From Sarcomyxa edulis (Eukaryota; Basidiomycota; Agaricomycetes; Agaricales; Mycenaceae): a stretch of 64,000 nt of DNA. The stretch is from NCBI GenBank assembly GCA_009761415.1, contig QUOL01000014.1, positions 558,001-622,000 on the forward strand, given 5' to 3'. Of this stretch, positions 38,109 to 48,812 are shown piece by piece. The translations under genes and the position numbers were made by a program. The notes under the pieces are model-generated. The model saw nothing but the letters and a program-made list of their open reading frames with translations. It was not told the origin of the DNA and did not search any database. Each line of letters begins with the position of its first letter. The stretch's first letter is position 1.

Positions 38109-41100
38109 ACCGCACGCCCTCGCGACCCGGTAACAGTTACTTTGCTTGTTTGTCAATAGAAGAACCCAATAACATTTCTCCCCCTATCGATGACCCTGTT
38201 GAAGTAATTGCAGCCGTGCAATCCCCTCCTCCTTCTCCTCCCCTTCGGCTACCCCGCTGGGAGCGTCGTTTACCGCGACGTCTCATTGCTGCCGTTCCGT
38301 CCTCCCGATCCCTCTGTCTCAAGGTAGAGCTCGAGTCGACGTTGAACGCAACCATTGTCGGCGTTGAAGCCCTAGTCGACAGTGGGGCAACCAGTATGGG
38401 ATATGCAGACCAAGAGTTCGTCACTACCAACAACATTCCTACCCGAAAGCTTCTGCGCCCCATTCCAGTTTTCAATGTCGATGGCACCCCCAACGAAGCC
38501 GGATCAATCTCTGAGATTGTTGATACTGTTCTCAGATATCGCGATCACTCGGAGAGGATCCAGCTTGCTGTCACTCGACTTGGTACGCAGAAGATGATTC
38601 TAGGGCACGGTTGGCTTCGGGAGCACAACCCCGAAGTTAACTGGGAAACCGGGGAAGTCCTTATGTCACGTTGCCCAGCTCGCTGTTCCACCTGTCGAAC
38701 TTCTGCCAAACAAGAGCGTGCCGCTCTCAAGGCAGAAGTACGACGAGCGGCTGAAGCACGGACTGGCCCCTTTCCCAAGCCTACGGTAGAGGAGGTTGAT
38801 GATGATGACGATGTAGACGATGAAAGCGAAGATGAGTTTGGAGACCAGGGACCCGACGACGATCATGATCCTTCAGACTCTCTTGAGGATGGAGATCGTG
38901 TATTTGTCACGTCCCTTGCACCGGAGGCCGACTTTGTCCAAGCCACCACCACTGTATCTCAACGCCTTGCCGAGGCTCATGCCAAGGTAAGCGCCAAGAG
39001 TACACTGGACGGCCTCCCCGAGCACTTTTACGACTTCAAGGACGTGTTCGAAAAAGATTCCTTTGACGTTCTCCCTGACCGGAAACTCTGGGATCATGCT
39101 ATCGAACTCGTCCCTGAGGCCGAAACATCAAGGTGCAAGGTGTACCCTATGTCTCCGGTCGAACAGAAAGCTCTAGACGAGTTCATCACCGAGAACCTCG
39201 CATCCGGACGCATCCGCCCGTCGAAATCCCCCATGGCCTCTCCAGTCTTCTTCGTCAAAAAGAAGGATGGAAGCCTACGTCTTGTACAAGACTACCGCGT
39301 ACTCAACTCATTCACAGTGAAGAACCGCTACCCTCTTCCACTCATCAACGATCTTATCAATCGTTTGAAGGGTGCGAAGTACTTCACTAAACTTGACGTA
39401 CGCTGGGGTTTCAACAACGTCCGGATCCGCGAAGGCGACGAATGGAAGGCAGCTTTCCGCACCAACCGAGGGCTGTTTGAACCACTGGTTATGTTCTTTG
39501 GACTAACCAACAGCCCGGCTACCTTCCAGACGATGATGAACGACATCTTCCAAGACTTGATCTTGGAAGGTGTAGTCTGTGTCTATCTGGACGACATCCT
39601 CATCTTTACCAAAACCCTAGAAGAACACCGCCGCGTCACTCGGCTCGTTCTTGAACGCCTCAGGGAACACAAACTCTACCTGAGAGCCGACAAGTGCGAG
39701 TTTGAGAAGCTCGAGATAGAGTATCTGGGCGTGATCATCTCCAAGAACACAGTCAAGATGGATCCGGTCAAGGTCGCTGGAGTTGCTGAATGGCCGACGC
39801 CAAGTAACAAGAAGGAAGTATCCTCCTTTCTGGGGTTTACTAACTTCTACCGTCGGTTCATCAGGAACTTCTCTAAGCATGCTCGTCCCCTCTTCGATCT
39901 CACCCAGCTCTCACGTAAATTCAGCTGGAGTGAGTCCGAGCAGCAAGCGTTTGACCTCATCAAGGCTATGATCACTTCCTCCCCAGTACTCATCATGCCT
40001 GACGACTCGAAGCCATACAGAGTCGAGGCAGATGCTTCCGATCGTGCGACAGGTGGTGTTCTGGAACAGGTATCCGACGAAGATGGGAAATGGCACCCGG
40101 TTGCGTTCTATTCCAAGAGCTTGAGCTCCGTGGAGCGCAACTACGAGATACATGACAAGGAGCTCCTTGCCATTGTTCGTGTTCTCGAAGAGTGGAGACA
40201 TTTCCTTGAGGGTGGGCCTTTCCCGGTGGAAGTCTGGACTGACCATAAAAATCTCCAGTACTTCCGCTCGGCCCAGAAGCTCAATCGAAGGCAAGCCCGA
40301 TGGTCTCAGTTCCTCGCTCGGTTTGATTACACCTTACATCACAAACCGGGCAAGACCATGGGTAAGCCGGACGCCCTGTCTCGTCGGAGCGATCATGGAG
40401 ACGGCTCTGGTGACAACGACAATATGGTCCTGTTGAAACCAGAGACGTTCGTGATTGCAGCCCTGTCTGGGTTAACGGTAGACGGCGAAGAGAGCCAGAT
40501 TCTGAAGGACATCAGATTCGCTATGCGTAACGACTCTGATAGTCTGGAGGAGACGGTAGCTCGCGCTGTCAAAGAGCTGAGAAAGTCTGGCCAGCGATCC
40601 CTTCGGACTGCAGAGTGGAACGAACAGCAAGGTTTACTCTACTTCCGCAGCCGGCTGTACGTCCCACCCTCCCATGACCTACGTCGTCGAATTGTAGAGC
40701 AGCACCACGACTCCAGAGTAGGTGGTCATCCGGGCCGGTTCAAGACCTTGGAGTTGGTGTCGAGGAATTACTGGTGGCCACAGATGTCGAGGTATATTGG
40801 GCAATATACACGACACTGTGACACTTGCCTCCGCACCAAGACACGACGTCGACCCCCAACCGGTGAACTGATCCCTACAGACACCCCTACCAACCGTTGG
40901 GAGAAGATTAGTGTCGACTTCATTGTCGAACTTCCGGAAGCTCATGGTTTCGATGCGGTCATGGTCGTGGTAGACCGTCTTTCCAAGCGCGCTCATTTCA
41001 CTGCTACCCACACCACACTAGACGCCAGCGGATCCGCGCGTCTCTTCCTCCGTGAGGTGTGGAAGCACCATGGACTTCCTCGAGACGTCATCTCTGATCG

Positions 41101-42016
41101 TGGTCCCCAGTTCGTTGCCGACTTCACTCGTCAGCTTTATCAACTCCTAGGGATCAAGATCAGCGCCTCCACCGCTTACCACCCCCAATCCGACGGCCAG
41201 ACAGAACGTGTCAACCAGGAGCTGGAAGGCTACTTGCGTAACTTCATCAACGAGCGACAGGATGATTGGGATGAGCTTCTCCCTATGGGAGAGTTCACCT
41301 ACAACAATCATATTCACTCGTCGACGCAAGAGACACCCTTCATGCTCGACACTGGCCGACACCCTCGGATGGGCTTCGAGCCTCACCAACCTCCATCCGC
41401 CCTTGAGTCAGTGAATGCCTTCAAGGAACGGATGAAGATTGGACTCGACGAAGCAAAGGCGGCAATCGAGAAGGCCAAGGACGAATATGCTCGCTACTAC
41501 AACCGACGTCGCACCCCCGCTCCCACCTTCCAGAAAGGTGATCGTGTGTGGCTTGATAGCTCAGACATCAAGACTACTCGACCTTCGAAGAAGCTCGACC
41601 ACAAATGGTGGGGCCCTTATACTGTGGAAAAGGCTGTTGGGCCTGGGGCGTATCGCCTCAAACTTCCACACAGTATGAGACGTCTCCACCCAGTCTTTCC
41701 AGTCGTCAAGCTAGAGCTAGCTCAACCAGATCCAATCACTAGCCGCATTCCTCCTCCTCCACCAGCACCTGTGGTGGTTGATGATCACGAAGAGGAAGAG
41801 GTCGAGGAGATCGTCAACAGTCGGATATGGCGGCGCAAGCTTCAATACAAGGTTCGCTGGAAGGGCTACGGGCCGGAGGATGATACTTGGGAGCCGGTTG
41901 ATCATTTGACGCATGCGCCAACTGCAATAGCTGAGTTCCACCTTCGTCACCCAGGTGCGCCTCGTGCTATTGCTTTTGCTTCGTTTGATGGGTTGGGTTT
42001 TCGTCGCCGGGAGTGA
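38105..42016 (+). CDS. Chromovirus Pol: protease, RT, RNase H, integrase, chromodomain
   Basis: The open frame of about 1,300 codons overlaps the end of gag by 4 bases in the -1 frame, so it is probably reached by frameshifting or re-initiation; no Met lies at its first codon. Order: aspartic protease ([12 protein letters not shown]), RT ([22 protein letters not shown]), RNase H ([16 protein letters not shown]), integrase zinc finger ([20 protein letters not shown]), the DDE core ([36 protein letters not shown]), the GPY/F module ([18 protein letters not shown]) and a C-terminal chromodomain ([19 protein letters not shown]). All catalytic residues are intact. The chromodomain would steer integration to marked chromatin. 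Confidence 0.95.
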   Translation: MNRTPSRPGNSYFACLSIEEPNNISPPIDDPVEVIAAVQSPPPSPPLRLPRWERRLPRRLIAAVPSSRSLCLKVELESTLNATIVGVEALVDSGATSMGYADQEFVTTNNIPTRKLLRPIPVFNVDGTPNEAGSISEIVDTVLRYRDHSERIQLAVTRLGTQKMILGHGWLREHNPEVNWETGEVLMSRCPARCSTCRTSAKQERAALKAEVRRAAEARTGPFPKPTVEEVDDDDDVDDESEDEFGDQGPDDDHDPSDSLEDGDRVFVTSLAPEADFVQATTTVSQRLAEAHAKVSAKSTLDGLPEHFYDFKDVFEKDSFDVLPDRKLWDHAIELVPEAETSRCKVYPMSPVEQKALDEFITENLASGRIRPSKSPMASPVFFVKKKDGSLRLVQDYRVLNSFTVKNRYPLPLINDLINRLKGAKYFTKLDVRWGFNNVRIREGDEWKAAFRTNRGLFEPLVMFFGLTNSPATFQTMMNDIFQDLILEGVVCVYLDDILIFTKTLEEHRRVTRLVLERLREHKLYLRADKCEFEKLEIEYLGVIISKNTVKMDPVKVAGVAEWPTPSNKKEVSSFLGFTNFYRRFIRNFSKHARPLFDLTQLSRKFSWSESEQQAFDLIKAMITSSPVLIMPDDSKPYRVEADASDRATGGVLEQVSDEDGKWHPVAFYSKSLSSVERNYEIHDKELLAIVRVLEEWRHFLEGGPFPVEVWTDHKNLQYFRSAQKLNRRQARWSQFLARFDYTLHHKPGKTMGKPDALSRRSDHGDGSGDNDNMVLLKPETFVIAALSGLTVDGEESQILKDIRFAMRNDSDSLEETVARAVKELRKSGQRSLRTAEWNEQQGLLYFRSRLYVPPSHDLRRRIVEQHHDSRVGGHPGRFKTLELVSRNYWWPQMSRYIGQYTRHCDTCLRTKTRRRPPTGELIPTDTPTNRWEKISVDFIVELPEAHGFDAVMVVVDRLSKRAHFTATHTTLDASGSARLFLREVWKHHGLPRDVISDRGPQFVADFTRQLYQLLGIKISASTAYHPQSDGQTERVNQELEGYLRNFINERQDDWDELLPMGEFTYNNHIHSSTQETPFMLDTGRHPRMGFEPHQPPSALESVNAFKERMKIGLDEAKAAIEKAKDEYARYYNRRRTPAPTFQKGDRVWLDSSDIKTTRPSKKLDHKWWGPYTVEKAVGPGAYRLKLPHSMRRLHPVFPVVKLELAQPDPITSRIPPPPPAPVVVDDHEEEEVEEIVNSRIWRRKLQYKVRWKGYGPEDDTWEPVDHLTHAPTAIAEFHLRHPGAPRAIAFASFDGLGFRRRE

Positions 42017-42049
42017 GACTTTTTTTCTGCGTCGGGTCGCCGCAGTCTA

Positions 42050-42061
42050 GGTGGGGGGTGA
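42050..42061 (+). other. Polypurine tract of the chromovirus
   Basis: GGTGGGGGGTGA lies immediately before the 3' LTR, the position of the plus-strand primer in LTR retrotransposons. Confidence 0.6.
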
Positions 42062-42397
42062 TGTAAGGGGACTCCCCTTAACGGACAATCTACTATACCT
42101 TTCCTTTCCTTTCCTTTCCTTTCCTTCTTACTTACCTGTACCTATCTTTCCCTTTTCCCCTTCGTTCTATCTCGCGCTTTTCGCGTGACGTGACGTCACG
42201 CGTCACGCGCCAGCAAAGCGGTCAAGCCTGCCAGCAGCAAGGGTTTCCTTATCCTATTCTCTTTGGATTCCCCTCTGTTGTTGTGCAGGTATGCAGTACA
42301 TCTACTTCTCTGTTGTATCTACCTTATCTGATCTATATATCTTTGGATTCCCCTCTGTTGTTGTGCAGATTGCTGCCATCTTGAGGTTGCCCTTACA
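42062..42397 (+). repeat. 3' LTR of the chromovirus
   Basis: Same length and, on reading, the same sequence as the 5' LTR, including the 29-bp internal repeat and the TGACGTCA palindrome (42191-42198). It is followed directly by the GAATC target duplication. Confidence 0.95.
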
Positions 42398-42400
42398 GAA

Positions 42401-44095
42401 TCAACACTTCCTTGAACAGGCCCCGTGATCTGGGGACCCGCACAAGGAACAGGCGTGTTGTTCGAGATGATCAATTTTGCAAACTCGCTTGGGATTCTGG
42501 ATCTGGAAAGTGATGCAAAGGGGAGCTGAGGAGGAACGTACGACGAGCTTCTTATCGACATAAGCCGCGTACGTCTCGCCGCCTGACGCCGATGTCTTTT
42601 CTGGGCAGAGGGAGAACTTGTGTCCAGTGCGCTTGCAGAGGAGACAGAGGGGAGCGGCGACGGTGCGAGACACGTCTCCGGAATCACCGGAATCTTGAAA
42701 ACCGGAACGCGGGTTCACAGACCTAGAACCGAGGGGATCAAAACGGAAAGAGGAGCGGGAAACGCGATCAGGGCCGGAGGTACGTGCCGCTTGCTGACCG
42801 GCGCGAACCTCCTCTCGAAGCATGTGAAGCTTGACTTTGTCGAAACGAGCAAGATATGCGGCCTCGTTGAATTGACGTGGATCGAGAGACCAAGATGTGT
42901 ATTCTTGATGGTCGAAGAAGCGAATGGCGTCGAAGTTGTCCTCGAAGTTCTCCTCCCTCGTCATGCGCATGTAATGAGACCTCCATCGCTGCAGCGTGGA
43001 GGCGTCGTACCAGCCTTCGATGAAGGTGAGACGCCTCTGCCAAGCCTCGTGCCACGTGCCCGGAGTAAGAGAGAGAGGATCGCCGTAGGTGGACGTGTCG
43101 ATGATGTGTATCTTCTTGCCGTCCACACCTTCTGTAGTGATCATGCGAGCGCCTGCGTATTGTCGGTGAAGCATATTGGTGGTTCTGGTGGTGAACATAA
43201 TGAGGGGAATGGGAATGCGGTTCTCGGCGAGTTTGACTATGGAGGGATGAAGGCCGAATCCGGATTCGGCCGAGGTTCCGTCGTCGGGACGTTCATCGGC
43301 CGAGTCAAAAAGCTGTCGAGGAATCAAAGAAAAGGAGGTAGGAGCAGGAGTGGAAGTGGAAGTAGCGTTGGAAGCGGGAGCAAGAAAACCAGAAATGCGA
43401 GAACGGGAAGTGGGTGAAAAGGTGGAAAAAGCCGAAATAAAGCCGATAACGGGATCATTGGAAAGTGGAGTGAGGGGATTCGAAGTCTGAAGGGGAGCAT
43501 AGTTAAGGGAAGGGAAAGTGGTGGCGGTCGAAGAGGTGGGAGTGAATGCAGGAGGTAAAGTAGGAGGAGGAGGGAGAGGCGTATGAGAAGAAGCATTAGA
43601 AACGGTCGAAGGAGCATTATTGGGGGTAGAAGAATTGGAAGTAGAAGGAGGAGGGTTGGAAGAAGAAGAAGAAGAAGAAGCTTGTGCATTAGGGTACGAA
43701 GAGGCAAAAACGGGAAGACGTCTAATATAATAATATGAAACGCTCGAAGGAACGTTAGGTTCACCGCAAGCGGTGCAACGCTTGAGCCATTGATTGTATT
43801 CGTAGATCTTGTCGTTCTCGTTTTGTTTTTCTTCATTAGTAAGGAGGGCATGGTCGAGCAAGCGAGGAACAGGTGGGGAGGGGTCGGGAAAAATGGAAGG
43901 AGAGGAAGAGAGAGGAGAGGAGGTTTGATTACGCGCCGAAATGAAAGGATTGCTTGCCGAGAAGGTGAGAGGCCTGGTAGCCGGAGGGGTGGGAATCGAA
44001 CGTGGAGCAGGGGTGGGAGTAATGGGTGGATCACCGGCGGGAGAATCAGGGGTGGGAGGAACCGATTTCCCGGAGGCGCTGGGAGGAGGTGCCAT
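42401..44095 (-). CDS. Gag of the Ngaro-like element
   Basis: 564 codons from ATG 44095 to a TGA at 42403-42401 that touches the target duplication of the gypsy insertion. The first 200 residues are Pro/Ser/Thr-rich and disordered (PSASGKSVPPTPDSPAGDPP, with a poly-Ser run). A structured capsid-like region follows (LHPSIVKLAENRIPIPLIMF, GTWHEAWQRRLTFIEGWYD, FDAIRFFDHQEYTSW). Two zinc knuckles close it: CLLCKRTGHKFSLC (CX2CX4HX4C) and a variant CSLCGSPDHGAC. It appears intact. Confidence 0.75.
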   Translation of the reverse strand: MAPPPSASGKSVPPTPDSPAGDPPITPTPAPRSIPTPPATRPLTFSASNPFISARNQTSSPLSSSPSIFPDPSPPVPRLLDHALLTNEEKQNENDKIYEYNQWLKRCTACGEPNVPSSVSYYYIRRLPVFASSYPNAQASSSSSSSNPPPSTSNSSTPNNAPSTVSNASSHTPLPPPPTLPPAFTPTSSTATTFPSLNYAPLQTSNPLTPLSNDPVIGFISAFSTFSPTSRSRISGFLAPASNATSTSTPAPTSFSLIPRQLFDSADERPDDGTSAESGFGLHPSIVKLAENRIPIPLIMFTTRTTNMLHRQYAGARMITTEGVDGKKIHIIDTSTYGDPLSLTPGTWHEAWQRRLTFIEGWYDASTLQRWRSHYMRMTREENFEDNFDAIRFFDHQEYTSWSLDPRQFNEAAYLARFDKVKLHMLREEVRAGQQAARTSGPDRVSRSSFRFDPLGSRSVNPRSGFQDSGDSGDVSRTVAAPLCLLCKRTGHKFSLCPEKTSASGGETYAAYVDKKLVVRSSSAPLCITFQIQNPKRVCKIDHLEQHACSLCGSPDHGACSRKC

Positions 44096-44323
44096 ATTGG
44101 TTATAAATAATAAGAGTGGGTTATTATCGAGGAGAGGATAGAAAAAATGGCGCTGGGGGGAAGCGCTCTGAGTGGGAAGAGGGAAAGAGGTGAAAACCCA
44201 TTTTTTTCCCCTTCTTCCTTCCTATAAACTTCGGGTGCACGGACCAAAAGAAGTCGAGGAAGGAGTAGGAAGGAAGAAGAACGAAGGAAGCACATCATCC
44301 ACGTGGCGCTTACAAAGCCCACA

Positions 44324-44368
44324 GTTAACAGGCGCTCGAGCTCGCAAGCTCGCATGAGCTCTTGTTAA
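44324..44368. repeat. 45-bp imperfect inverted repeat at the right edge of the recombinase element
   Basis: GTTAACAGGCGCTCGAGC and its partner GAGCTCTTGTTAAC flank GC-rich GAGCTCGCAAGCTCGC. It lies about 230 bp upstream of the gag start, where the 5' terminal repeat of the element would be expected. Confidence 0.5.
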
Positions 44369-44370
44369 CG

Positions 44371-44861
44371 CCCATCAACTTCAAGTTGTCGCGCGACGCG
44401 TTCTCGGGAGTTCAACGAGATAGATCGATGTATATCTTGAAGCTCTTGCGGAATTCTTCCAGGACTAGGATGTACCTACTCTTCATGAGACATATACATC
44501 GCTCCATGCTTCAAGTTCTCTCAAAAAGCAGCTTTCTCTGAACATCGGAGACTTTACTGTATCTCAGCGCCGACGGTATTCCTGGAAGATCTATGTGTAC
44601 CTCCGGATATAACATTCTCTGGCTCACGGGCTCGTGTATATCTGATGGCTATGGCTATTGATGAACACGAATAGCCATCTCATCATTACCGCCTCGTGGT
44701 ACAAGCATGTTCATCTATGTTATCAACGCCTAGTATACCCACCATCATTTTCAGCCCTCTTCAACACGAAATCTCAAAAGTACGTGCATCCACCTCATCT
44801 GGAAACACTCTGTTCACTAACTCGGCGTCCCTTTCATATCCAGACAAGCTCGAGCTGGGCC
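44371..44861. other. Intergenic region right of the transposon island
   Basis: It contains the upstream region of the F-box-like gene. The coding frame of that gene is open back to 44658, but those 68 codons lack protein-like character and hold no recognisable motif. Nothing else is seen. Confidence 0.4.
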
Positions 44862-45930
44862 ATGGATCATCTGCTGTTCCCCGTATTATCCACCCTGGTC
44901 CTCGCTATCCTCTTCCCCATCCTCTTTTATCTACTTACCAGCAATCCTAAATCAGTCTCGAGCGCATCACGTTATCTAGAGCAGCTTGATGATATCGATA
45001 TTCAACCTCTTAATATCAAAATCAACCCAGCGGCAGTCCAATCTTCACACATTTTTCGATTCACAGATCTTCCCGAAGAGCTTTCTCTATGGATTCTCAC
45101 TCTTACCGCGAGGTCGTCCCAGTCAACATATCACACGCTTCTCTTCGTTTCTCGAGAGATGCAGAATCTCACGCATCGCGCGGGTCTCCCTGAGATTCCT
45201 GTCATGCTTCGTGCCACCCGTCAATTGACGTCTTTCCACAATCTTATCGAGACTCGTCCCCATTTGGCATGCCTAGTCAGACACTTGTGGATCATCCTGG
45301 CGTTGTCGGTCGAGGAGGAAACGACCACCTGTGCGAACGTCATCAATGCATGCACCGAACTCAGATCGTTGGCATGTAACGATCGCGTATTGAAGGTGTC
45401 CATTGCTCAGACCCAGGTGTTGAGACACACGCAGTGCACGTCTCTGACAGTCGGAATGGGCACTGTCTCATGGGAGCATCTTTTGGAGACACCCAGTGGC
45501 CAGGAGTTTCTCAATCAATTAACGCATCTGCGGGTCACTGGACGCTACAATTGTCCGAAGACACTGCGATTTGAAAACCTCACGCATCTCTCGTTCCCAT
45601 CGAATGCGCGAATTGAGAGAGGTGCTTCCAACCAGGTCACGGTTTCCCGGTTGGGACTCTCCAACGATTCTATCTACCCAGTACTACGCCATGTCGTGGT
45701 CACAAAAATTTCTAGCAGGCTGCATGCTAGCAGAGTTGAATGGGATGGAAAAGTGATAATGCTAGCTGTTCCAGAAGAATGGAATGAGAGGTTATTATGG
45801 AGAGATGCTACGAAGGGTAAAACCATCTGGGATCGTGCACTCAAAATCGTACCTAAAGGTGAGTACAAGATATTCGTTATGATGCTGGTCACCCTGATGA
45901 AACATCGCAGGCTCCGTCGCTGTTGGGTGA
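44862..45930 (+). CDS. F-box-like / LRR-type protein with an N-terminal membrane anchor
   Basis: The start chosen at 44862 (MDHLLFPVLSTLVLAILFPI) puts a strong hydrophobic anchor at the N-terminus; upstream in-frame Mets exist from 44658. An F-box-like motif follows (FRFTDLPEELSLWILTLTAR), then about 200 residues resembling the degenerate leucine-rich regions common in Agaricomycete F-box families (LTHLRVTGRYNCPKTLRFEN). A 52-bp intron (45859-45910) is predicted near the end, giving a short last exon and the C-terminus KGSVAVG. Without it the frame runs to 46040. The substrate is unknown. A membrane-anchored F-box protein is unusual. Confidence 0.65.
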
Positions 45931-46233
45931 TCTCGGGTCATAGAATACGTACATACTACTTGCATTCTACTTGCAGATACATTTCTTGGATTGAGCGCTC
46001 GCCGTCGGTGCCCACAAATGGAGTAAAGATTCTGGATTGAGACGTTCGTGATCCGTTCGCGTATTGCGTGACTCAAGTTCGGCTATGCCCGGCTGCACCA
46101 AAGTTTCAAGGGCTCGAAAGAGAAATTTACAAGAAAAATCGAAGAAATAAATCAACGTTAACTGCGACGACGACTCCGACGACGACAGCAAAGCTAACTA
46201 CCTCATCACCCCGCGCACAGGCGGGGCAGAGAT

Positions 46234-47519
46234 ATGCAGCCGCGCAAGCCAAAATGGTCGGCAAACAGCATGATTGGTGAGCAACCTATTGCATCTCCTT
46301 CATTCGCGATAAAGCCTCTCATACTTTGCAAAGCTGGCGCAGGGGGCGGCCTAGTCGCCAGTATCGCAACATGTCCTCTTGATGTTATCAAGACTAAGCT
46401 ACAGGCTCAGCGTTACATCCAGGGTCAGCAAGGATATGAGGGAATAATCGGTGCGGCGCTAGTGCTATTTTTCAATGCACCTACTCGATATTCAACTACT
46501 TGTTAACAGGAACTGTCCGGACTATTTTGAAGTACGATGGTTTCCGTGGTTTATATCGTGGTCTAGGGCCAACAGTCTTGGGTTATCTTCCGACTTGGGC
46601 CATCTACTTTGCTGTCTACGACGGTATCAAAGCTGTCTTTGGTGAACCACCACTAGGAGCCAATCACCCACCAGAACGATTATACCCTGCTGCACAAGTC
46701 AAAGGATATCAACCCGTCATGCGAGAGCATCCCTGGTCGTTGCACATACTATCAGCTATGGCTGCAGGTGCATCAAGCACATTTTGTACAAATCCTCTCT
46801 GGGTAATCAAAACTCGATTTATGGTGCAGTTTCATGTCAATTCTTGAATCTGTCGGCGTTGGTCCTTATAATCGCATTGCGTGGTTTTTGTGTCAGACAC
46901 AATCTAGAGATGAAGTCAAGTATCGACATACCTTCGACGCAGCTGTTACCATATACCGGACAGAAGGAATTCGTGCCTTTTACCGTGGCCTAATTCCTAG
47001 TCTCTTAGGCATCACCCATGTCGCTGTACAATTTCCGCTCTACGAGCAGCTCAAAATTTGGGCCCGTACGTGATTTTGTTTTCTCAATCAAGTATACTCG
47101 TCAATGCTGCCGTAACCCCCGTATTAGAGGGCGATTCACACGAACCAATATCGGGGCAGAGTATACTTCTTTGCTCCGCTATGGCGAAGATGACAGCGTC
47201 TATGGCAACATACCCTCACGAAGTCATACGGACGCGACTTCAAACTCTGCGGCGGCCACTGGCTGACGCATCTACCTCGTCCGATGGGATGGTGAAAACT
47301 CATCCACCGGCAGGCATCATTCATACAACTAGTAGAATTATACAAAGAGAAGGGTGGACAGGTTTATACAGAGGGTTATCGATTAACCTTATTCGGACTG
47401 TACCAAATAGTGCAGTGACGATGTTGACGTGAGTGAATTACGGTCTCAACACGGATTGTCTCTGATTTGACTTTTATAGCTACGAGTTACTGATGAGGCA
47501 TCTCTCCGCACGGACATGA
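46234..47519 (+). CDS. Mitochondrial carrier, NAD+/FAD-folate transporter type
   Basis: Six exons with introns at 46277-46333, 46451-46509, 46824-46896, about 47069-47127 and 47430-47480. Three carrier repeats are present, each with a PxD/ExxKx-type signature: ATCPLDVIKTKLQAQ, CTNPLWVIKTRFM and ATYPHEVIRTRLQTL. The first repeat is followed by GFRGLYRGLGPTVLGYLPTW, whose Trp before AIYFAVYD is typical of the pyridine-nucleotide/folate/FAD subgroup (Yia6/Ndt1, Flx1, SLC25A32). The first intron is a stopless multiple of three. It should exchange nucleotides or cofactors across the inner mitochondrial membrane; which one is not decided. Confidence 0.85.
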
Positions 47520-48812
47520 TGCATTTTCTTCCTGCTTCACGTCTCCCTGGATCTATCTGCGGTTTCTACCCTAGACCATTGTCTGTGTACACTATGCTCT
47601 CTGGCATTTCACTTTCCTTGCAATTTTACTGTGCTATACAAACATTCCAGATGCCTATAAGTCGCGACGGCAGCAAACAGGGAAGCTCACCGTGACAAAG
47701 TAACCGAGGCGGTCTACATTCAACTTGCCTGGACACTGATGCTCTCAAGCAACTCTCAGGTATGCCGATACCTTACTCCTTCGCGTTGTTATCGACACTG
47801 GCTGTAGATTATGTTGTGGTCTCGACATGCTACATCTAGCCCCATCCTCTAGCATTCTCCGATGGAGACAGCCGACCTTCATCATTCCAATCAACTCGAG
47901 CTCGAGCCATCGTAGTCCAGTCCGTCGAAAATAAGTAATGTCCGATTATATGCATGGCGTAATATCTGTACAAGCGAGAAATTCAGTCTTTTCTTTCGAA
48001 ACACCAGTTGCTTTCCATTTGACTATTAAAAAGACTCGTTATTTGGGAAGACCCCCCGGGTCCAATCCAAGACCGTACGAGTATGAGAGGGTAGTCTCCT
48101 AATCAGGTCATCGAGCAGCGTAAAGTAGTAGAGAAAGAAAAAGCCCCCGATCAAAAATGGTTCCAAGAAAAGAGCGTGTATCAAGTTGTGACGCATCCAC
48201 GGCGTGTATACCAGAGTTGGAGAAATGGAAGGGGAGTGGGGAGGGGCATCAATAGTAACGTATGCATTCGTATTTGCAAGGCAGTGTACGGAGGGTGGGA
48301 GAGAGGTGGGGGTGTGCCGTTGCGACGGGGATGATGGCGGGTACGGAGGGAGGGGGTGGTTGGGATGCAAACGAATGTAAAAGTGTGGTCATTCGACAAC
48401 AGAAAGCAAATGAGCGCGACAAAATTGGCGACATGGACACGAAGGTGTATAAATGTAGTAAGTCTGGTGTAGGTGGATGGGAAGCTAGAGTCCGGTGGTA
48501 AGCAAGCTAAAAATGACAAGGGGGGATAAGAATGACTATGTGAGATGGACAACCGACGGGGTAAAAAAAAGGGTTTGGCCAGACAGGACAAGGATATAAG
48601 CGTATAAAGCACAATTGGGTAATTCGAAGGGTAGACGAATCATGTCGGAGGTCGCAGAAATGATGAGACAAGTAGTGGAAAGATAGAAAACCCGAGCTAC
48701 AAAACCCAATGAGAAGGACGAAACAAGAAACTGCAAGATGACGGCGAGAGTAGAGAAATAAACAGTGCGTACGGAAGGAGGATAATCAACCAGGGGGCCA
48801 AGATGGATGTCA
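47520..48812. other. Intergenic region between convergent genes
   Basis: 1.3 kb between the carrier stop and the stop of the membrane-protein gene. From 48050 to 48810 the plus strand is purine-rich (CT-rich on the minus strand), which suggests a long minus-strand 3' UTR. Minus-strand frames there (48026-48370, 48181-48612) are low in complexity and not supported. No gene is called. Confidence 0.4.

Larger units (their letters stand above)
36436..42397 (+). mobile_element. Complete Ty3/gypsy chromovirus (LTR retrotransposon)
   Basis: 5,962 bp bounded by 336-bp LTRs (36436-36771, 42062-42397) that begin TGTAAGG and end CCTTACA. The target duplication GAATC flanks it at 36431-36435 and 42398-42402. 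The internal region holds gag (with one apparent frameshift) and an intact pol of protease, RT, RNase H, integrase and chromodomain. A polypurine tract (GGTGGGGGGTGA, 42050-42061) abuts the 3' LTR. I read no differences between the LTRs, so insertion is recent. A tRNA primer site after the 5' LTR was not recognised. Confidence 0.95.
32640..44370 (-). mobile_element. Tyrosine-recombinase retrotransposon (Ngaro/DIRS order), split by a Ty3/gypsy insertion
   Basis: Read on the minus strand, the order is gag (44095-42401), RT plus RNase H (to 34325) and tyrosine recombinase (34332-33004). There is no integrase, protease or methylase-like domain. That order and content match Ngaro-type elements known from basidiomycetes. 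All three frames are long and open apart from the gypsy insertion at 36436-42397, so the element was young when it was hit. The outer limits are approximate: the left end lies near palindromes at 32680-32704, the right end near a 45-bp inverted repeat at 44324-44368. The split direct repeats expected at Ngaro termini could not be recognised by eye. Confidence 0.7.

Noticed and set aside
48026..48612. Minus-strand frames of 114 and 143 codons
   Set aside because: Low-complexity, overlapping each other in different frames, in what is probably a 3' UTR.
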